Below, piece after piece: positions 16,333 through 25,442 of a stretch of 64,000 bases of DNA. Origin of the DNA: Carboxylicivirga litoralis (GTDB lineage Bacteria; Bacteroidota; Bacteroidia; Bacteroidales; Marinilabiliaceae); the NCBI RefSeq assembly GCF_025499605.1, contig NZ_JAFMVC010000006.1, positions 177,258 to 241,257 of the forward strand. Direction: 5' to 3'. Under the pieces are notes generated by a model. It worked only from the letters and a program-made list of their open reading frames with translations. It made no database searches and was not told the DNA's origin. Made by a program: the position numbers and the translations under genes. Position 1 is the stretch's first letter; each line of letters opens with the position of its first letter.

Positions 16333-18489
16333 CTATTCTGCAGCTTGCTCCATCAATAAGTTCAAGATGTCAGAACCTGCTTTGGCAACTGAAGTACCAG
16401 GACCGAAGATAGCTACGGCACCAGCGTCATAAAGGAATTGGTAATCCTGTGCCGGGATAACACCACCACAGATTACTAAGATATCCTCACGACCCAGTTT
16501 CTTTAATTCAGCAATAATCTGAGGAACTAAAGTTTTGTGACCAGCCGCCAATGAAGATACACCAACCACGTGTACATCATTTTCAACAGCCTGCTTAGCC
16601 GCTTCTTCTGGTGTCTGGAACAATGGTCCCATATCCACGTCAAAACCTATATCAGCATAACCGGTTGCTACTACTTTAGCACCGCGGTCGTGACCATCCT
16701 GACCCATTTTAGCGATCATGATACGAGGCTGACGGCCTTCTTTCTCAGCAAATTGTTTTGCTAATTCTGATGCTCTTGCAAACTCTTTGTCGTCTGCTGC
16801 TTCTGCGCTATACACTCCTGAAATTGATCTGATTACTGCGTTATATCTACCTACAATCTTTTCGCAAGCGTCAGAGATTTCACCTAATGAAGCACGCTTT
16901 TGAGCCGCATCAACTGCTAACTCTAATAAGTTACCTTCACCAGTTTCAACTGCCTTAGTAATCTTAGCTAATGCAGCTTGTACCTCTTCTTCATTACGCT
17001 CAGCACGAAGCTTCTGTAAACGCTCAATCTGTGAACGACGAACCTCCATGTTATCCACATCTAAGATGTCGATTGGATCTTCTTTCTCAAGACGATACTT
17101 GTTAGTACCAACAATAGTCTGAGTCTTGCTATCGATTTTAGCCTGTGTACGAGCAGCCGCTTCTTCGATACGCATCTTAGGAATACCCGACTCAATCGCT
17201 TTAGCCATACCACCTAATGACTCAATCTCCTGAATGTGAGCCCATGCTTTTTCTACTAATTCGTTAGTCAACGACTCAACGTAGTATGAACCAGCCCATG
17301 GATCAACAGCCTTACAGATTTGTGTTTCATCCTGGATGAAAATCTGTGTATTACGAGCAATACGAGCAGAGAAGTCAGTTGGAAGCGCAATGGCCTCATC
17401 CAGTGCGTTGGTGTGCAACGACTGTGTGTGACCAAGGGCAGCACCCATCGCCTCAACACAAGTACGTCCAACGTTGTTAAACGGATCCTGCTCAGTTAAT
17501 GACCATCCTGAAGTTTGTGAGTGCGTACGTAACGCTAACGACTTAGGATTTTTAGGATTGAATTGCTTCACAATCTTCGCCCATAACATACGTCCGGCAC
17601 GCATCTTGGCAATCTCCATAAAGTGGTTCATACCAATGGCCCAGAAGAATGACAAACGCGGTGCGAAGGCGTCAATATCTAATCCGGCCTGTGTACCTGC
17701 ACGAAGGTATTCTAAACCATCGGCTAAGGTATACGCTAACTCGATATCTGCAGTTGCACCTGCTTCTTGCATGTGGTAACCAGAGATAGAAATTGAGTTA
17801 AACTTAGGCATCTTCTGTGATGTATATTCAAAGATGTCGGCAATCACCTTCATCGAGAATTCTGGTGGGTAGATGTAAGTGTTACGCACCATGAACTCCT
17901 TCAAGATGTCGTTCTGGATAGTACCAGCCATCTCTTCTAATTTCACACCTTGCTCTAAACCAGCTACGATGTAAAAAGCCATTACTGGCAATACAGCACC
18001 GTTCATGGTCATCGATACAGACATCTTATCCAATGGAATACCATCGAACAATACGTTCATATCAAGGATAGAGTCGATAGCTACACCTGCTTTACCTACA
18101 TCACCTTCTACACGTTTGTGGTCTGAATCGTATCCACGGTGTGTAGCCAGGTCAAATGCTACAGATAAACCTTTCTGACCAGCAGCCAGATTACGACGGT
18201 AGAACGCGTTTGATTCTTCAGCAGTAGAGAAACCTGCATACTGACGAACGGTCCATGGACGCATCGCATACATCATTGAGTAAGGTCCGCGTAAATATGG
18301 AGGTAAACCAGCAGCATAGTCTAAATGCTCCATTCCCTCTAAGTCGTCCTTACTGTAAACTGGTTTCACAGGGATTTGCTCTGGTGTCACCCAGTCTTTT
18401 TTTACCCCGTGTTTTTGTTCCCAAGCTTTTGCATCAGTCGTTCCGCAAGGCTTGGTTTTGAATTCTATGTTATTAAATTTTGGTCGCAT
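16333..18489 (-). CDS. mutB: methylmalonyl-CoA mutase large (catalytic) subunit
   Basis: A 718-residue large subunit of adenosylcobalamin-dependent methylmalonyl-CoA mutase (succinyl-CoA/methylmalonyl-CoA isomerisation; propionate and succinate metabolism). The catalytic TIM barrel covers about residues 40-560 ([66 protein letters not shown]). The C-terminal B12 domain (about 585-710) has [11 protein letters not shown], where the lower-axial His lies in DxHxxG, plus SSLAAGH and the ICGGVIP loop. Length and motifs are complete. It is the last gene of the mutA / four-helix-bundle / mutB unit and ends at a strong terminator. The encoded enzyme pairs with the MutA subunit. Confidence 0.97.
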   Translation of the reverse strand: MRPKFNNIEFKTKPCGTTDAKAWEQKHGVKKDWVTPEQIPVKPVYSKDDLEGMEHLDYAAGLPPYLRGPYSMMYAMRPWTVRQYAGFSTAEESNAFYRRNLAAGQKGLSVAFDLATHRGYDSDHKRVEGDVGKAGVAIDSILDMNVLFDGIPLDKMSVSMTMNGAVLPVMAFYIVAGLEQGVKLEEMAGTIQNDILKEFMVRNTYIYPPEFSMKVIADIFEYTSQKMPKFNSISISGYHMQEAGATADIELAYTLADGLEYLRAGTQAGLDIDAFAPRLSFFWAIGMNHFMEIAKMRAGRMLWAKIVKQFNPKNPKSLALRTHSQTSGWSLTEQDPFNNVGRTCVEAMGAALGHTQSLHTNALDEAIALPTDFSARIARNTQIFIQDETQICKAVDPWAGSYYVESLTNELVEKAWAHIQEIESLGGMAKAIESGIPKMRIEEAAARTQAKIDSKTQTIVGTNKYRLEKEDPIDILDVDNMEVRRSQIERLQKLRAERNEEEVQAALAKITKAVETGEGNLLELAVDAAQKRASLGEISDACEKIVGRYNAVIRSISGVYSAEAADDKEFARASELAKQFAEKEGRQPRIMIAKMGQDGHDRGAKVVATGYADIGFDVDMGPLFQTPEEAAKQAVENDVHVVGVSSLAAGHKTLVPQIIAELKKLGREDILVICGGVIPAQDYQFLYDAGAVAIFGPGTSVAKAGSDILNLLMEQAAE

Positions 18490-18505
18490 AATTTTTTAGA
18501 AATTT

Positions 18506-18540
18506 AGTAATGAGTAGTCAGTAGTCAGTAGTGAGATAGA
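18506..18540. repeat. heptad-periodic repeat between mutB and the four-helix-bundle gene
   Basis: Five consecutive units AGTAATG AGTAGTC AGTAGTC AGTAGTG AGATAGA, directly downstream of the four-helix-bundle stop and upstream of the mutB start. Confidence 0.7.
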
Positions 18541-18543
18541 TAC

Positions 18544-18897
18544 TTAAAACTTTACCTTTTCTTTTAATGAATATAGCATCCTTTGAACCTCTAATATAGA
18601 TTCATTAAGATGATTAAATTCTTCATCAGAAATGTATTCCAAATCAATACACAAGTAGACCAAAGTCTCAAGCTCAAAAGATGAGCCATTGGCAATATCA
18701 AGAAAACGGGCAAAATCTTTATTTGTATTTCGACCTGCTCCTTCTGCAATATTTGCAGGAATTGAAACAGCAGCTCTTTGCATCTGAGATGTTATCCCAA
18801 ATTGCTCTGAAGCAGGGAAATTCTTAGTTAATTGGTAAACACTCTTAACTAATACCCTTGACTTCTGCCAAACTTTCAATTCCTTAAACTTATGCAT
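18544..18897 (-). CDS. four-helix-bundle protein (23S rRNA intervening-sequence / S23 family)
   Basis: A 117-residue protein from the ATG at 18897; an upstream GTG lies inside the repeat and is unlikely. Family landmarks: MHKFKELKVWQKS at the start, the LTKNFPASEQFGITSQMQRAAVSIPANIAEG core, and RNTNKDFARFLDIANGSSFELETLVYL. It is predicted to be all-helical and soluble, and related to Avd-like four-helix bundles. Some relatives are encoded in insertions within 23S rRNA genes, while many Bacteroidota copies stand alone; the function is unknown. Here it interrupts the mutA-mutB pair and is flanked on both sides by heptad arrays, which suggests a cassette-like insertion in the same transcriptional direction. 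Confidence 0.88.
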   Translation of the reverse strand: MHKFKELKVWQKSRVLVKSVYQLTKNFPASEQFGITSQMQRAAVSIPANIAEGAGRNTNKDFARFLDIANGSSFELETLVYLCIDLEYISDEEFNHLNESILEVQRMLYSLKEKVKF

Positions 18898-18899
18898 GA

Positions 18900-18948
18900 T
18901 GTACTTTTGTTTTTGTACTCTGTACTCAGCACTCACTACTTTGTACTA
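18900..18948. repeat. heptad-periodic repeat between mutA and the four-helix-bundle gene
   Basis: Seven units: TGTACTT TTGTTTT TGTACTC TGTACTC AGCACTC ACTACTT TGTACTA. It fills the gap between the mutA stop and the four-helix-bundle start. Read on the other strand, its AGTAGTGAGT part matches the array at 18506-18540, so the two arrays form an inverted pair around the gene. Confidence 0.7.
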
Positions 18949-18952
18949 AAAT

Positions 18953-20824
18953 CTATTTATTTAAAACCATCCCGTTGAATTCCTGAAGTGTTTCAAGAAC
19001 GTTAGAACGAACATTAACAAAGTGCTTAATACCTTTTGCTTTTAACTCATCTGCACAAGCAGGAGCACCAGCAATTACCAATGGTGTATCGCCTAATAGT
19101 TCCTTAGCTTTAGGAGCTGCTTCTGCATACTCATCATCAGCACTACAAAGCACCACGATGTCGGCATTAGCTGCTTTAGCTGCTTCAACACCCGCTTCAA
19201 TAGTTTCGAAACCAAGGTTGTCCTGAATTTCGTAACCGGCACATCCGAAGAAGTTACCAGAGAACTGTGAACGGGCTAAACGCATCGCTAAGTTTCCGTA
19301 AGTCAACATAAACACTTTTGGACGCTTAGTGGCATTTTCAGTCGCCAAACGCAATTCTTCAAAGTCTTGTGCTCCGCGGAACAAGCTGATTGGCTCCACT
19401 TCTTTGGCTTCGCCACAACAACAGCATGACTTCACTAATTTTTTAGCATCTATGTTGCCAGAGATGATTTCACCTGTGTTAGGGAACTGGTTAGTACCTA
19501 ATAGGTTTTCGCGACGAGTAGCTACCGCCTTACGACGTTTTTCAGCTGTTTCTTTCACAAGACCTTGGATAAAGCCTTCTTTCATAGCTGCTAAGTAACC
19601 ACCTTTTTCTTCTACCTCAACAAACAAAGCCCAAGCTTGCTCGGCGATGCTGTTTGTTAGGTTTTCGATATAATAAGAACCCGCTGAAGGGTCAACAATC
19701 TTCTCGAAGTGAGATTCTTCTTTTAACAACAACTGCTGGTTACGTGCAATACGCTCAGAGAATTCATCCGAATCCTTGTACAATGCATCGTAAGGCTGAA
19801 CAGTTAACGACTGTGTTCCACCCAATGAAGCTGACATCGCCTCAGTTTGAGTACGAAGCATGTTAACATTTGGATCAAAAATTGTCTTGTTCCAGTCAGA
19901 CGTTTCAGAGTGAACGTGCATTTTGCAAACCTCAACACCTGTTGGCTTGTACGCTTCAACAATCTTCGCCCACAACAGACGACCGGCGCGTAGCTTAGCG
20001 ATCTCCATAAAATAGTTACCACTCACACCCATGTTGAACTTGATGTTGGCTGCAACATCGTTGATAGCCATACCACGCTCAGTTAATTGCGTTAAGTATT
20101 CGTTACCCATTGCTAAACCAAAAGCCAACTCCTGTACAATAGAAGCACCGGCGTTGTTGAAGTGACGTGCATTAACCGCTACAGTTTTAAACTGAGGGAA
20201 GTTTTTCGCTACTTCAGCAATTTCTTTAACTCGGTCTAATGCTTTTTCAGTTTCGCAGCACGCTTTTCCGTTGATGGTTAAATCACCAATCGGGTCAAAA
20301 TTGATAGAACCTTTTACTTCCGCATGTGTGCGGTTCATCTTGTTAAGAACAGCCACAACTGCTTCAATCAACTCCTTATTACCGCAACAAGCGTTGAAGT
20401 TAATTTCCACATCGTCAGAAATGATGTTCTTTAATAAAGCCTCAATGTTAGCTTCTGAAATAAGCGCTTTGTCTTCGATAACGAAACCAATACTATCCAC
20501 ACCTTTAGTCAGGATAGTTAATGCTTTTTCATTGGCCGCTGTCACGTCTTTTACAACGATGTCCTGACGCACGAACCACTTGTTCGATTTTGCATTGTTA
20601 CCGCGTACATACGGGAACTCGCCAGGCTGGCTTTCAAGATAGTTTAATGATTCAAGGTCCTCAGAACGATAGAAAGGCTGAACGTTGAACCCTTCGTTGG
20701 TTCTCCATACCAGCTTTTTCTCAAAGTCTGCCCCTTTCAGGTCTGCCGTGATTTTATCCATCCACTCTTGCGTAGATATTTTCGGAAAATCACTAAATAA
20801 CAGTTGATTTGTTTTATCTGCCAT
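18953..20824 (-). CDS. mutA: methylmalonyl-CoA mutase small subunit
   Basis: A 623-residue non-catalytic partner of MutB. The ATG at 20824 (MADKTNQLLFSDFPKIST) is chosen over one 8 codons upstream, because the upstream one would coincide with the predicted transcription start. The barrel part (about 15-455) keeps family blocks such as EAMSASLGGTQSLTVQPYD and DPSAGSYYIENL. The C-terminal B12-like domain (about 500-620) lacks the DxHxxG motif, as expected for small subunits. Odd features are three Cys clusters (CC at about 146 and 189, and CCCC at about 467 in a linker) not usual for the family. The gene is first in the unit, with the four-helix-bundle gene and mutB downstream. Confidence 0.95.
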   Translation of the reverse strand: MADKTNQLLFSDFPKISTQEWMDKITADLKGADFEKKLVWRTNEGFNVQPFYRSEDLESLNYLESQPGEFPYVRGNNAKSNKWFVRQDIVVKDVTAANEKALTILTKGVDSIGFVIEDKALISEANIEALLKNIISDDVEINFNACCGNKELIEAVVAVLNKMNRTHAEVKGSINFDPIGDLTINGKACCETEKALDRVKEIAEVAKNFPQFKTVAVNARHFNNAGASIVQELAFGLAMGNEYLTQLTERGMAINDVAANIKFNMGVSGNYFMEIAKLRAGRLLWAKIVEAYKPTGVEVCKMHVHSETSDWNKTIFDPNVNMLRTQTEAMSASLGGTQSLTVQPYDALYKDSDEFSERIARNQQLLLKEESHFEKIVDPSAGSYYIENLTNSIAEQAWALFVEVEEKGGYLAAMKEGFIQGLVKETAEKRRKAVATRRENLLGTNQFPNTGEIISGNIDAKKLVKSCCCCGEAKEVEPISLFRGAQDFEELRLATENATKRPKVFMLTYGNLAMRLARSQFSGNFFGCAGYEIQDNLGFETIEAGVEAAKAANADIVVLCSADDEYAEAAPKAKELLGDTPLVIAGAPACADELKAKGIKHFVNVRSNVLETLQEFNGMVLNK

Positions 20825-20852
20825 AATGTAACTGTTTGTTTTTTCCAAGGCG

Positions 20853-20860
20853 CAAAAATA
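20853..20860 (-). promoter_or_regulatory. -7 box upstream of mutA
   Basis: TATTTTTG on the minus strand matches TAnnTTTG; no clear TTG sits at the -33 spacing. It places the start of transcription near 20846 and so supports translation from the ATG at 20824. Confidence 0.4.
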
Positions 20861-21020
20861 AACCTTTTGTTGATATTAAATAGATATTTTAACTGTTTTT
20901 AATGGTGTTGTAAAGCATGATAATCAATAACATATGCAAGAACCTTCATACTTTACGAATGCCAATTGAGCTCCAACGTAAACTTAATCAGTCAGTTATT
21001 AATGCTAAATTTCTTTAATT

Positions 21021-21470
21021 CTAAAACCGTTCTATTAAAAATACACCCACAATCAAAAGCAATATTCCAACAATTCTGCCGGTTGATATCGGATGAATCG
21101 CAATATTAAAGAAGCCATAATGGTCAATGATGGATGCCACAATCATCTGACCACCGATGGATGCTCCTAGCATGGTAGCAACGCCAATTTTAGGGATAAG
21201 GATAATGGCCGAGCTCACATAAATGGCTCCAATAACGCCACCAATAAACAAATACAGAGGTATTTCTGCAATAATAGCCTTAGGTGGCAACTCGGCCCGC
21301 ATTAGCACATTGAGCACAAATAAAGTTAAAGTGCCAACAAAAAAGCTGATAAAAGCAGCTAAAAAAGGGCTTTTAAGAATTCCTCCTAATTGCGAATTGA
21401 TACTTCCCTGCACTGCCAGTAAACCACCAATAAGCAGTGCGACTCCTGTAAGGATATATTTTAAATACAT
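21021..21470 (-). CDS. DMT-superfamily inner-membrane protein (DUF606/YdcZ-like)
   Basis: About 149 residues from the ATG at 21470 (MYLKYILTGVALLIGGLLAVQGS); an upstream GTG would add nine hydrophilic residues. Four to five membrane helices fill the protein: VALLIGGLLAV, FLAAFISFFVGTLTLFVLNVL, LFIGGVIGAIYVSSAIILIP, MIVASIIDHYGF and IVGILLLIVGVFLI. The GSINSQLG motif after helix 1 and the length fit the DUF606 half-size EamA-like transporters. Substrate unknown. It is a single gene, separated from mutA and from metG by more than 180 bases each. Confidence 0.8.
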   Translation of the reverse strand: MYLKYILTGVALLIGGLLAVQGSINSQLGGILKSPFLAAFISFFVGTLTLFVLNVLMRAELPPKAIIAEIPLYLFIGGVIGAIYVSSAIILIPKIGVATMLGASIGGQMIVASIIDHYGFFNIAIHPISTGRIVGILLLIVGVFLIERF

Positions 21471-21534
21471 AAAATCCAGATTGATCTTCTGACCCACAGA
21501 AAGCCAGAATTTGCGATGTGCAAGTTACAGGAAT

Positions 21535-21848
21535 AAACACAGAGACGCAAAATTAAGAAGCGAGAGATGAGAAGTGGAATCATTTACAGGATATGATTAA
21601 AATAAACACTGAGACACTATGGCACAGAGTTTATTTTGAATGAGATCGCAGCTTTTTACCTTAATGCAAACCAAGATGTGAGCCCATGACCAAGTTTTCA
21701 GGCTCGTTTTTGATTGACAGCTTACATATTTAAGCTATGATTCTTTTGGGCAATTCAGAGCCTATTTAAATGAACCACTAATAATAAGGTTTTAATTAAT
21801 GATAGATGTTATTATTAAAAACCTCTGCGACTTTGCGTCTCCGTGTTT
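21535..21848. repeat. dispersed hairpin repeat, three related arms, in a 450-base gene-free gap
   Basis: AAACACAGAGACGCAAAA (21535-21552) is almost the inverse complement of CTTTGCGTCTCCGTGTTT (21831-21848). Between them, AAACACTGAGACACTATGG (from 21603) is a third related arm with its own inverted TTTATTTT end at 21630-21637. The same words recur at 57537-57609. The rest of the 21471-21923 gap shows no gene. Confidence 0.65.
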
Positions 21849-21856
21849 AAATAAAA

Positions 21857-21883
21857 AATCGCACCAAAAAAATTGATGCGATT
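21857..21883 (-). terminator. terminator of metG
   Basis: AATCGCA (21857-21863) and TGCGATT (21877-21883) form the stem; on the minus strand T-rich DNA (TTTTTTAT) follows. Confidence 0.65.
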
Positions 21884-21894
21884 CTATATTTTAT

Positions 21895-21922
21895 GACTTC
21901 TGTCCTCTGTCTTCAGTCAATT
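21895..21922. repeat. heptad-periodic repeat at the metG 3' end
   Basis: Units GACTTCT GTCCTCT GTCTTCA GTCAATT directly before the metG stop codon (minus-strand gene). Confidence 0.5.
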
Positions 21923-21923
21923 A

Positions 21924-23966
21924 TTATCTCACTTCTGAACCTTCTTTAACAGCCTTAGCAGGTGCCACAAACTCTAATTGTCCGCTAGCATCTTCAGCCA
22001 TTAAAATCATACCCTGCGATTCAATACCACGAATTTTACGCGGAGCCAGGTTGACCAAAATACTCACTTGCTTTCCAATAATATCTTCCGGCTTAAAGAA
22101 CTCAGCAATACCCGACACCACTGTTCGCTGGTCAATGCCGGTATCGACTTTTAACTGAAGTAGCTTCTTGGTCTTGGCTACTTTCTCAGCCTCAAGGATG
22201 GTACCCACGCGGATGTCCATCTTCACAAAATCATCAAACTCGATGTTCTCTTTGGCAGGCGCGGCTGTTTTGTTGGCTGCTTCGTTATCAATTTTCGTTT
22301 GCTCCAGCTTATCCAGTTGACCCTGGATGGTTTCATCCTCAATCTTTTCGAATAACAACTCAGGTTTGTTAACCATATGTCCTTCTGCCAGGAAGTTCAA
22401 TTTGCCACAATCGGCCCATGTTAAACCTTCAAGGTTCAGCATGCTTTGCATCTTCTTAGCAGTAAAAGGCAAGAATGGTTCAATTAAAATAGACACATTA
22501 GCTGTAATCTGCAGCGCAATGTTCATGATGGTCTTCACGCGCTCAGCATCGGTCTTAATCAATTTCCATGGCTCGGTATCGGCCAGATATTTATTACCCA
22601 AACGTGCCAGGTTAATGGCTTCTTTAACGGCCTCACGGAACTTAAAGTTATCCAAAGCGTCTTCCACTTTCTTAACCAATACAGGAATCTCATTCAAGGT
22701 CTCCTTATCGTAATCGGTCAATTCGCCTTGTGCCGGAACAGCTCCATCGTAATATTTGTGCGTTAACACAATGGCGCGGTTCACGAAGTTACCCAAAATG
22801 GCAACCAACTCGTTGTTATTACGTGCCTGAAAATCTTTCCAGGTAAAGTCGTTATCCTTTGTTTCAGGCGCATTGGCTGTTAAAGTGTAGCGCAATACAT
22901 CCTGCTTATCTTTAAAATCCAGCAGGTACTCGTGCAACCAAACGGCCCAGTTGCGTGAAGTTGAAATCTTATCACCTTCCAGGTTGAGGAATTCGTTGGC
23001 CGGCACATTTTCCGGTAGTATATAGCTTCCCTCCGCTTTCAACATCGATGGGAATACAATACAGTGAAACACAATGTTATCCTTACCAATAAAGTGTAAC
23101 ATACGCGAGTCTTCACTCTTCCAGTACTTCTCCCACTCCGGGGTCAATTCTTTGGTAGCCGAGATGTAACCAATAGGTGCATCAAACCAAACGTAAAGCA
23201 CTTTACCATCTGCTCCTTCAACTGGCACAGGCACCCCCCAATCCAAATCACGACTCACGGCACGTGGCTGAAGCCCAAGGTCAATCCACGATTTACACTG
23301 ACCATATACATTCGATTTCCATTCTTTGTGACCATCTAAAATCCATTCTTTCAAAAATGGCTCGTGTTTATCCAGTGGTAAGTACCAGTGTTTAGTGGTT
23401 TTAATCACCGGCTTGCTTCCTGACACAACCGATCGGGGATCAATCAGGTCGGTGGCGTTTAATGAGGTACCACAACTTTCACACTGATCGCCATAGGCAC
23501 CTTCACTTTTACAGTGAGGGCATGTACCAGTGATATAACGGTCGGCCAAAAACTGCTTGGCTTCCTCGTCGTAATATTGCTCTGATTCTTTTTCAATAAA
23601 CTCGCCTTTATCATACAAGGTCTTAAAGAATTCCGAAGCTGTTTCGTAATGTGTTTTGCTCGTGGTGCGCGAATACACATCGAATGAAATACCGAATTTC
23701 TCAAAAGAATCTTTAATAATGCCGTGAAACTTATCCACCACATCCTGCGGGGTTATACCTTCGTTTTTGGCTTTTAAGGTAATGGGCACTCCATGCTCGT
23801 CTGAACCACCTATCAACAACACATCTTCTTTCTTCAATCGAAGGTAACGCACATAAATATCGGCCGGTACATACACGCCCGCTAAGTGACCAATATGAAC
23901 AGGACCATTGGCATATGGTAACGCTGTTGTTACCAAGGTTCTTTTAAAATCTCCAGCTTGCTTCAT
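21924..23966 (-). CDS. metG: methionine--tRNA ligase
   Basis: A 680-residue class I synthetase that charges tRNA-Met. The HIGH motif is at residues 24-27 (PVHIGHLAG). The zinc knuckle CPHC ... CESC is near 145-165, and the KMSKS-equivalent is KISTSR near 345. An anticodon-binding helical domain follows (about 395-545). After a charged linker (550-575) comes a C-terminal tRNA-binding OB-fold (about 577-680, [13 protein letters not shown] ... [14 protein letters not shown]), the dimerising EMAPII/Trbp111-like domain. The full length is typical of the Bacteroidota enzyme. It is a single gene with its own promoter and terminator. Confidence 0.97.
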   Translation of the reverse strand: MKQAGDFKRTLVTTALPYANGPVHIGHLAGVYVPADIYVRYLRLKKEDVLLIGGSDEHGVPITLKAKNEGITPQDVVDKFHGIIKDSFEKFGISFDVYSRTTSKTHYETASEFFKTLYDKGEFIEKESEQYYDEEAKQFLADRYITGTCPHCKSEGAYGDQCESCGTSLNATDLIDPRSVVSGSKPVIKTTKHWYLPLDKHEPFLKEWILDGHKEWKSNVYGQCKSWIDLGLQPRAVSRDLDWGVPVPVEGADGKVLYVWFDAPIGYISATKELTPEWEKYWKSEDSRMLHFIGKDNIVFHCIVFPSMLKAEGSYILPENVPANEFLNLEGDKISTSRNWAVWLHEYLLDFKDKQDVLRYTLTANAPETKDNDFTWKDFQARNNNELVAILGNFVNRAIVLTHKYYDGAVPAQGELTDYDKETLNEIPVLVKKVEDALDNFKFREAVKEAINLARLGNKYLADTEPWKLIKTDAERVKTIMNIALQITANVSILIEPFLPFTAKKMQSMLNLEGLTWADCGKLNFLAEGHMVNKPELLFEKIEDETIQGQLDKLEQTKIDNEAANKTAAPAKENIEFDDFVKMDIRVGTILEAEKVAKTKKLLQLKVDTGIDQRTVVSGIAEFFKPEDIIGKQVSILVNLAPRKIRGIESQGMILMAEDASGQLEFVAPAKAVKEGSEVR

Positions 23967-23985
23967 TCTGCTTGAATTATTTTAT

Positions 23986-23999
23986 GGTTGTATACAACC
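23986..23999. promoter_or_regulatory. perfect 14-bp palindrome in the metG leader
   Basis: GGTTGTATACAACC lies about 20 bases before the metG ATG and downstream of the -7 box. TATGGTTG occurs within it and again at 24009-24016. It could be an operator or a translation-controlling stem. Confidence 0.35.
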
Positions 24000-24027
24000 T
24001 ACTATTCTATGGTTGAATTTAATGGCG

Positions 24028-24035
24028 CAAAGATA
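24028..24035 (-). promoter_or_regulatory. -7 box of metG
   Basis: TATCTTTG on the minus strand, an exact TAnnTTTG match, about 60 bases before the start codon. No TTG at the expected -33 distance. Confidence 0.45.
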
Positions 24036-24060
24036 TGCAAAGTAATTTATTATAGAAGAA

Positions 24061-24156
24061 AGATAAAAGACATAAGATTTTAGTATCAAGACGCCAGACT
24101 ATTTTCGTTTTAGAGATTATCTTGATACTTTTATCTTAAATCTTGATACTTCTATT
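24061..24156. repeat. two heptad-periodic arrays between metG and the LD-carboxypeptidase gene
   Basis: 24061-24102 reads AGATAAA AGACATA AGATTTT AGTATCA AGACGCC AGACTAT. 24119-24153 reads TATCTTG ATACTTT TATCTTA AATCTTG ATACTTC, in the opposite sense. The second array runs up to the ATG at 24157. A possible promoter box TATTTTCG (24100-24107) lies at the end of the first array. Confidence 0.65.
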
Positions 24157-25059
24157 ATGATATTCCCCAAATCACTCGAAAAAGGCTCTACCATTGGCAT
24201 TGTTGCCCCGGCAGGTAAGATTGATGCTGAAACCATACATTTTGCAGAAAAGTTTTTACACAAAAGAGGTTACAAAGTTGTAGTAGGTGAAAATGCTTGC
24301 AATTCGTTTTACCAATTCGCCGGCAATGACGAGCATCGGGCGGCCGACCTGCAACACATGCTCAACAGCACAGATATCGATGCTATTTTTTGTGCCCGTG
24401 GCGGCTATGGTACCATCCGGATTATTGACCAGATTGACTTTACCCACTACCTCGAACACCCTAAATGGGTGATTGGCTACAGTGATATAACCGTGTTGCA
24501 CGCGGCATTACAAAATAAAGCAGGCGTGGCTTCCATTCATGGGCCTATGCCCAAAAACTTCCCCGACAAAGCACATGATGAAGAAGATATTGAAGCACTC
24601 TTTAAATTATTGCACGGTGAGTTACCTGACTATACTATTAAACCTCATGAATTAAACAGAGCAGGTGAAACCGAAGGCATATTGATTGGTGGTAACCTGG
24701 CACTTATTTATGCCTTACGTGCCACGCCGCTCGATACCAATCCACACGGTAAAATACTATTCATTGAAGATATTGGCGAATACCTTTACAGCATCGATCG
24801 CATGATGCAAAACCTCAAACTAAGTGGATTCCTGAAAGAATTAAGTGGAATAGTTGTTGGCGACTTCACTGATATGAAGGACAATGATGATCCTTTTGGA
24901 CAAAATGCTTTTGAAATCGTAAAAGATGCGGTGGCTGACTATGATTATCCTGTGATGATGGGTTTTCCGGCTGGTCACGACCATCTGAACTTACCATTGG
25001 TATTTGGTAAGCGCGTCACCATGAAAGTAGAATCAGACACTTGTCAATTAACTTTTTAA
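24157..25059 (+). CDS. LD-carboxypeptidase (peptidase family S66, muramoyltetrapeptide carboxypeptidase)
   Basis: A 300-residue cytoplasmic serine peptidase of murein recycling that removes the terminal D-Ala from tetrapeptides. It opens with GSTIGIVAPAGK. FCARGGYGTIRIID precedes the nucleophile elbow GYSDIT (Ser109). The catalytic Glu lies in FIEDIGEYLYSIDRM near 210, and the His in PAGHDHLNLPLVFG near 275. All triad elements are present and the length is normal. No signal peptide. yraN follows after 3 bases, so they are co-transcribed. Confidence 0.93.
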   Translation: MIFPKSLEKGSTIGIVAPAGKIDAETIHFAEKFLHKRGYKVVVGENACNSFYQFAGNDEHRAADLQHMLNSTDIDAIFCARGGYGTIRIIDQIDFTHYLEHPKWVIGYSDITVLHAALQNKAGVASIHGPMPKNFPDKAHDEEDIEALFKLLHGELPDYTIKPHELNRAGETEGILIGGNLALIYALRATPLDTNPHGKILFIEDIGEYLYSIDRMMQNLKLSGFLKELSGIVVGDFTDMKDNDDPFGQNAFEIVKDAVADYDYPVMMGFPAGHDHLNLPLVFGKRVTMKVESDTCQLTF

Positions 25060-25062
25060 ACG

Positions 25063-25425
25063 ATGGCCGACCATAATGAATTGGGTAAAACAGGCGAAGC
25101 TATAGCTGCTGACTATCTCGAAAAGAAAGGCTTTGAAATATTGGAACGCAACTGGCAATACAACCACAAAGAGATTGATATAATTGCCCTACACGATAAT
25201 TACCTAGTGGTAATTGAAGTAAAAACGCGCACTACCGATGGTTGGGAAAATCCCAAAGAAGCCATAACGAAAGGGAAAATTCGTTTTATAGTTGAAGCAA
25301 CTGAAGCATATATCAACGAAATGGATATAGAAAATGAAGTGCGCTTTGATGTGGTGACGCTTATCCCCAATGGCGATAACTGGATTATAGAGCACATTGA
25401 TGAAGCGTTTCATCCGACCTTATAG
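25063..25425 (+). CDS. yraN: YraN family protein (UPF0102, endonuclease-like fold)
   Basis: A 120-residue small soluble protein. GKTGEAIAADYLEKKGFEILERNWQ followed by HKEIDIIALHDNYLVVIEVKTR is the UPF0102 signature. The E...D...EVK arrangement corresponds to a PD-(D/E)XK-type restriction-endonuclease-like core. Its biological role is unsettled. It starts 3 bases after the LD-carboxypeptidase stop and ends 18 bases before the convergent metallopeptidase gene. Confidence 0.92.
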   Translation: MADHNELGKTGEAIAADYLEKKGFEILERNWQYNHKEIDIIALHDNYLVVIEVKTRTTDGWENPKEAITKGKIRFIVEATEAYINEMDIENEVRFDVVTLIPNGDNWIIEHIDEAFHPTL

Positions 25426-25442
25426 ACAGTGTTTACCGACTT

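Noticed and set aside
18506..18540. Possible CRISPR or direct-repeat array
   Set aside because: Units are only seven bases with no spacers; it is a short tandem array.
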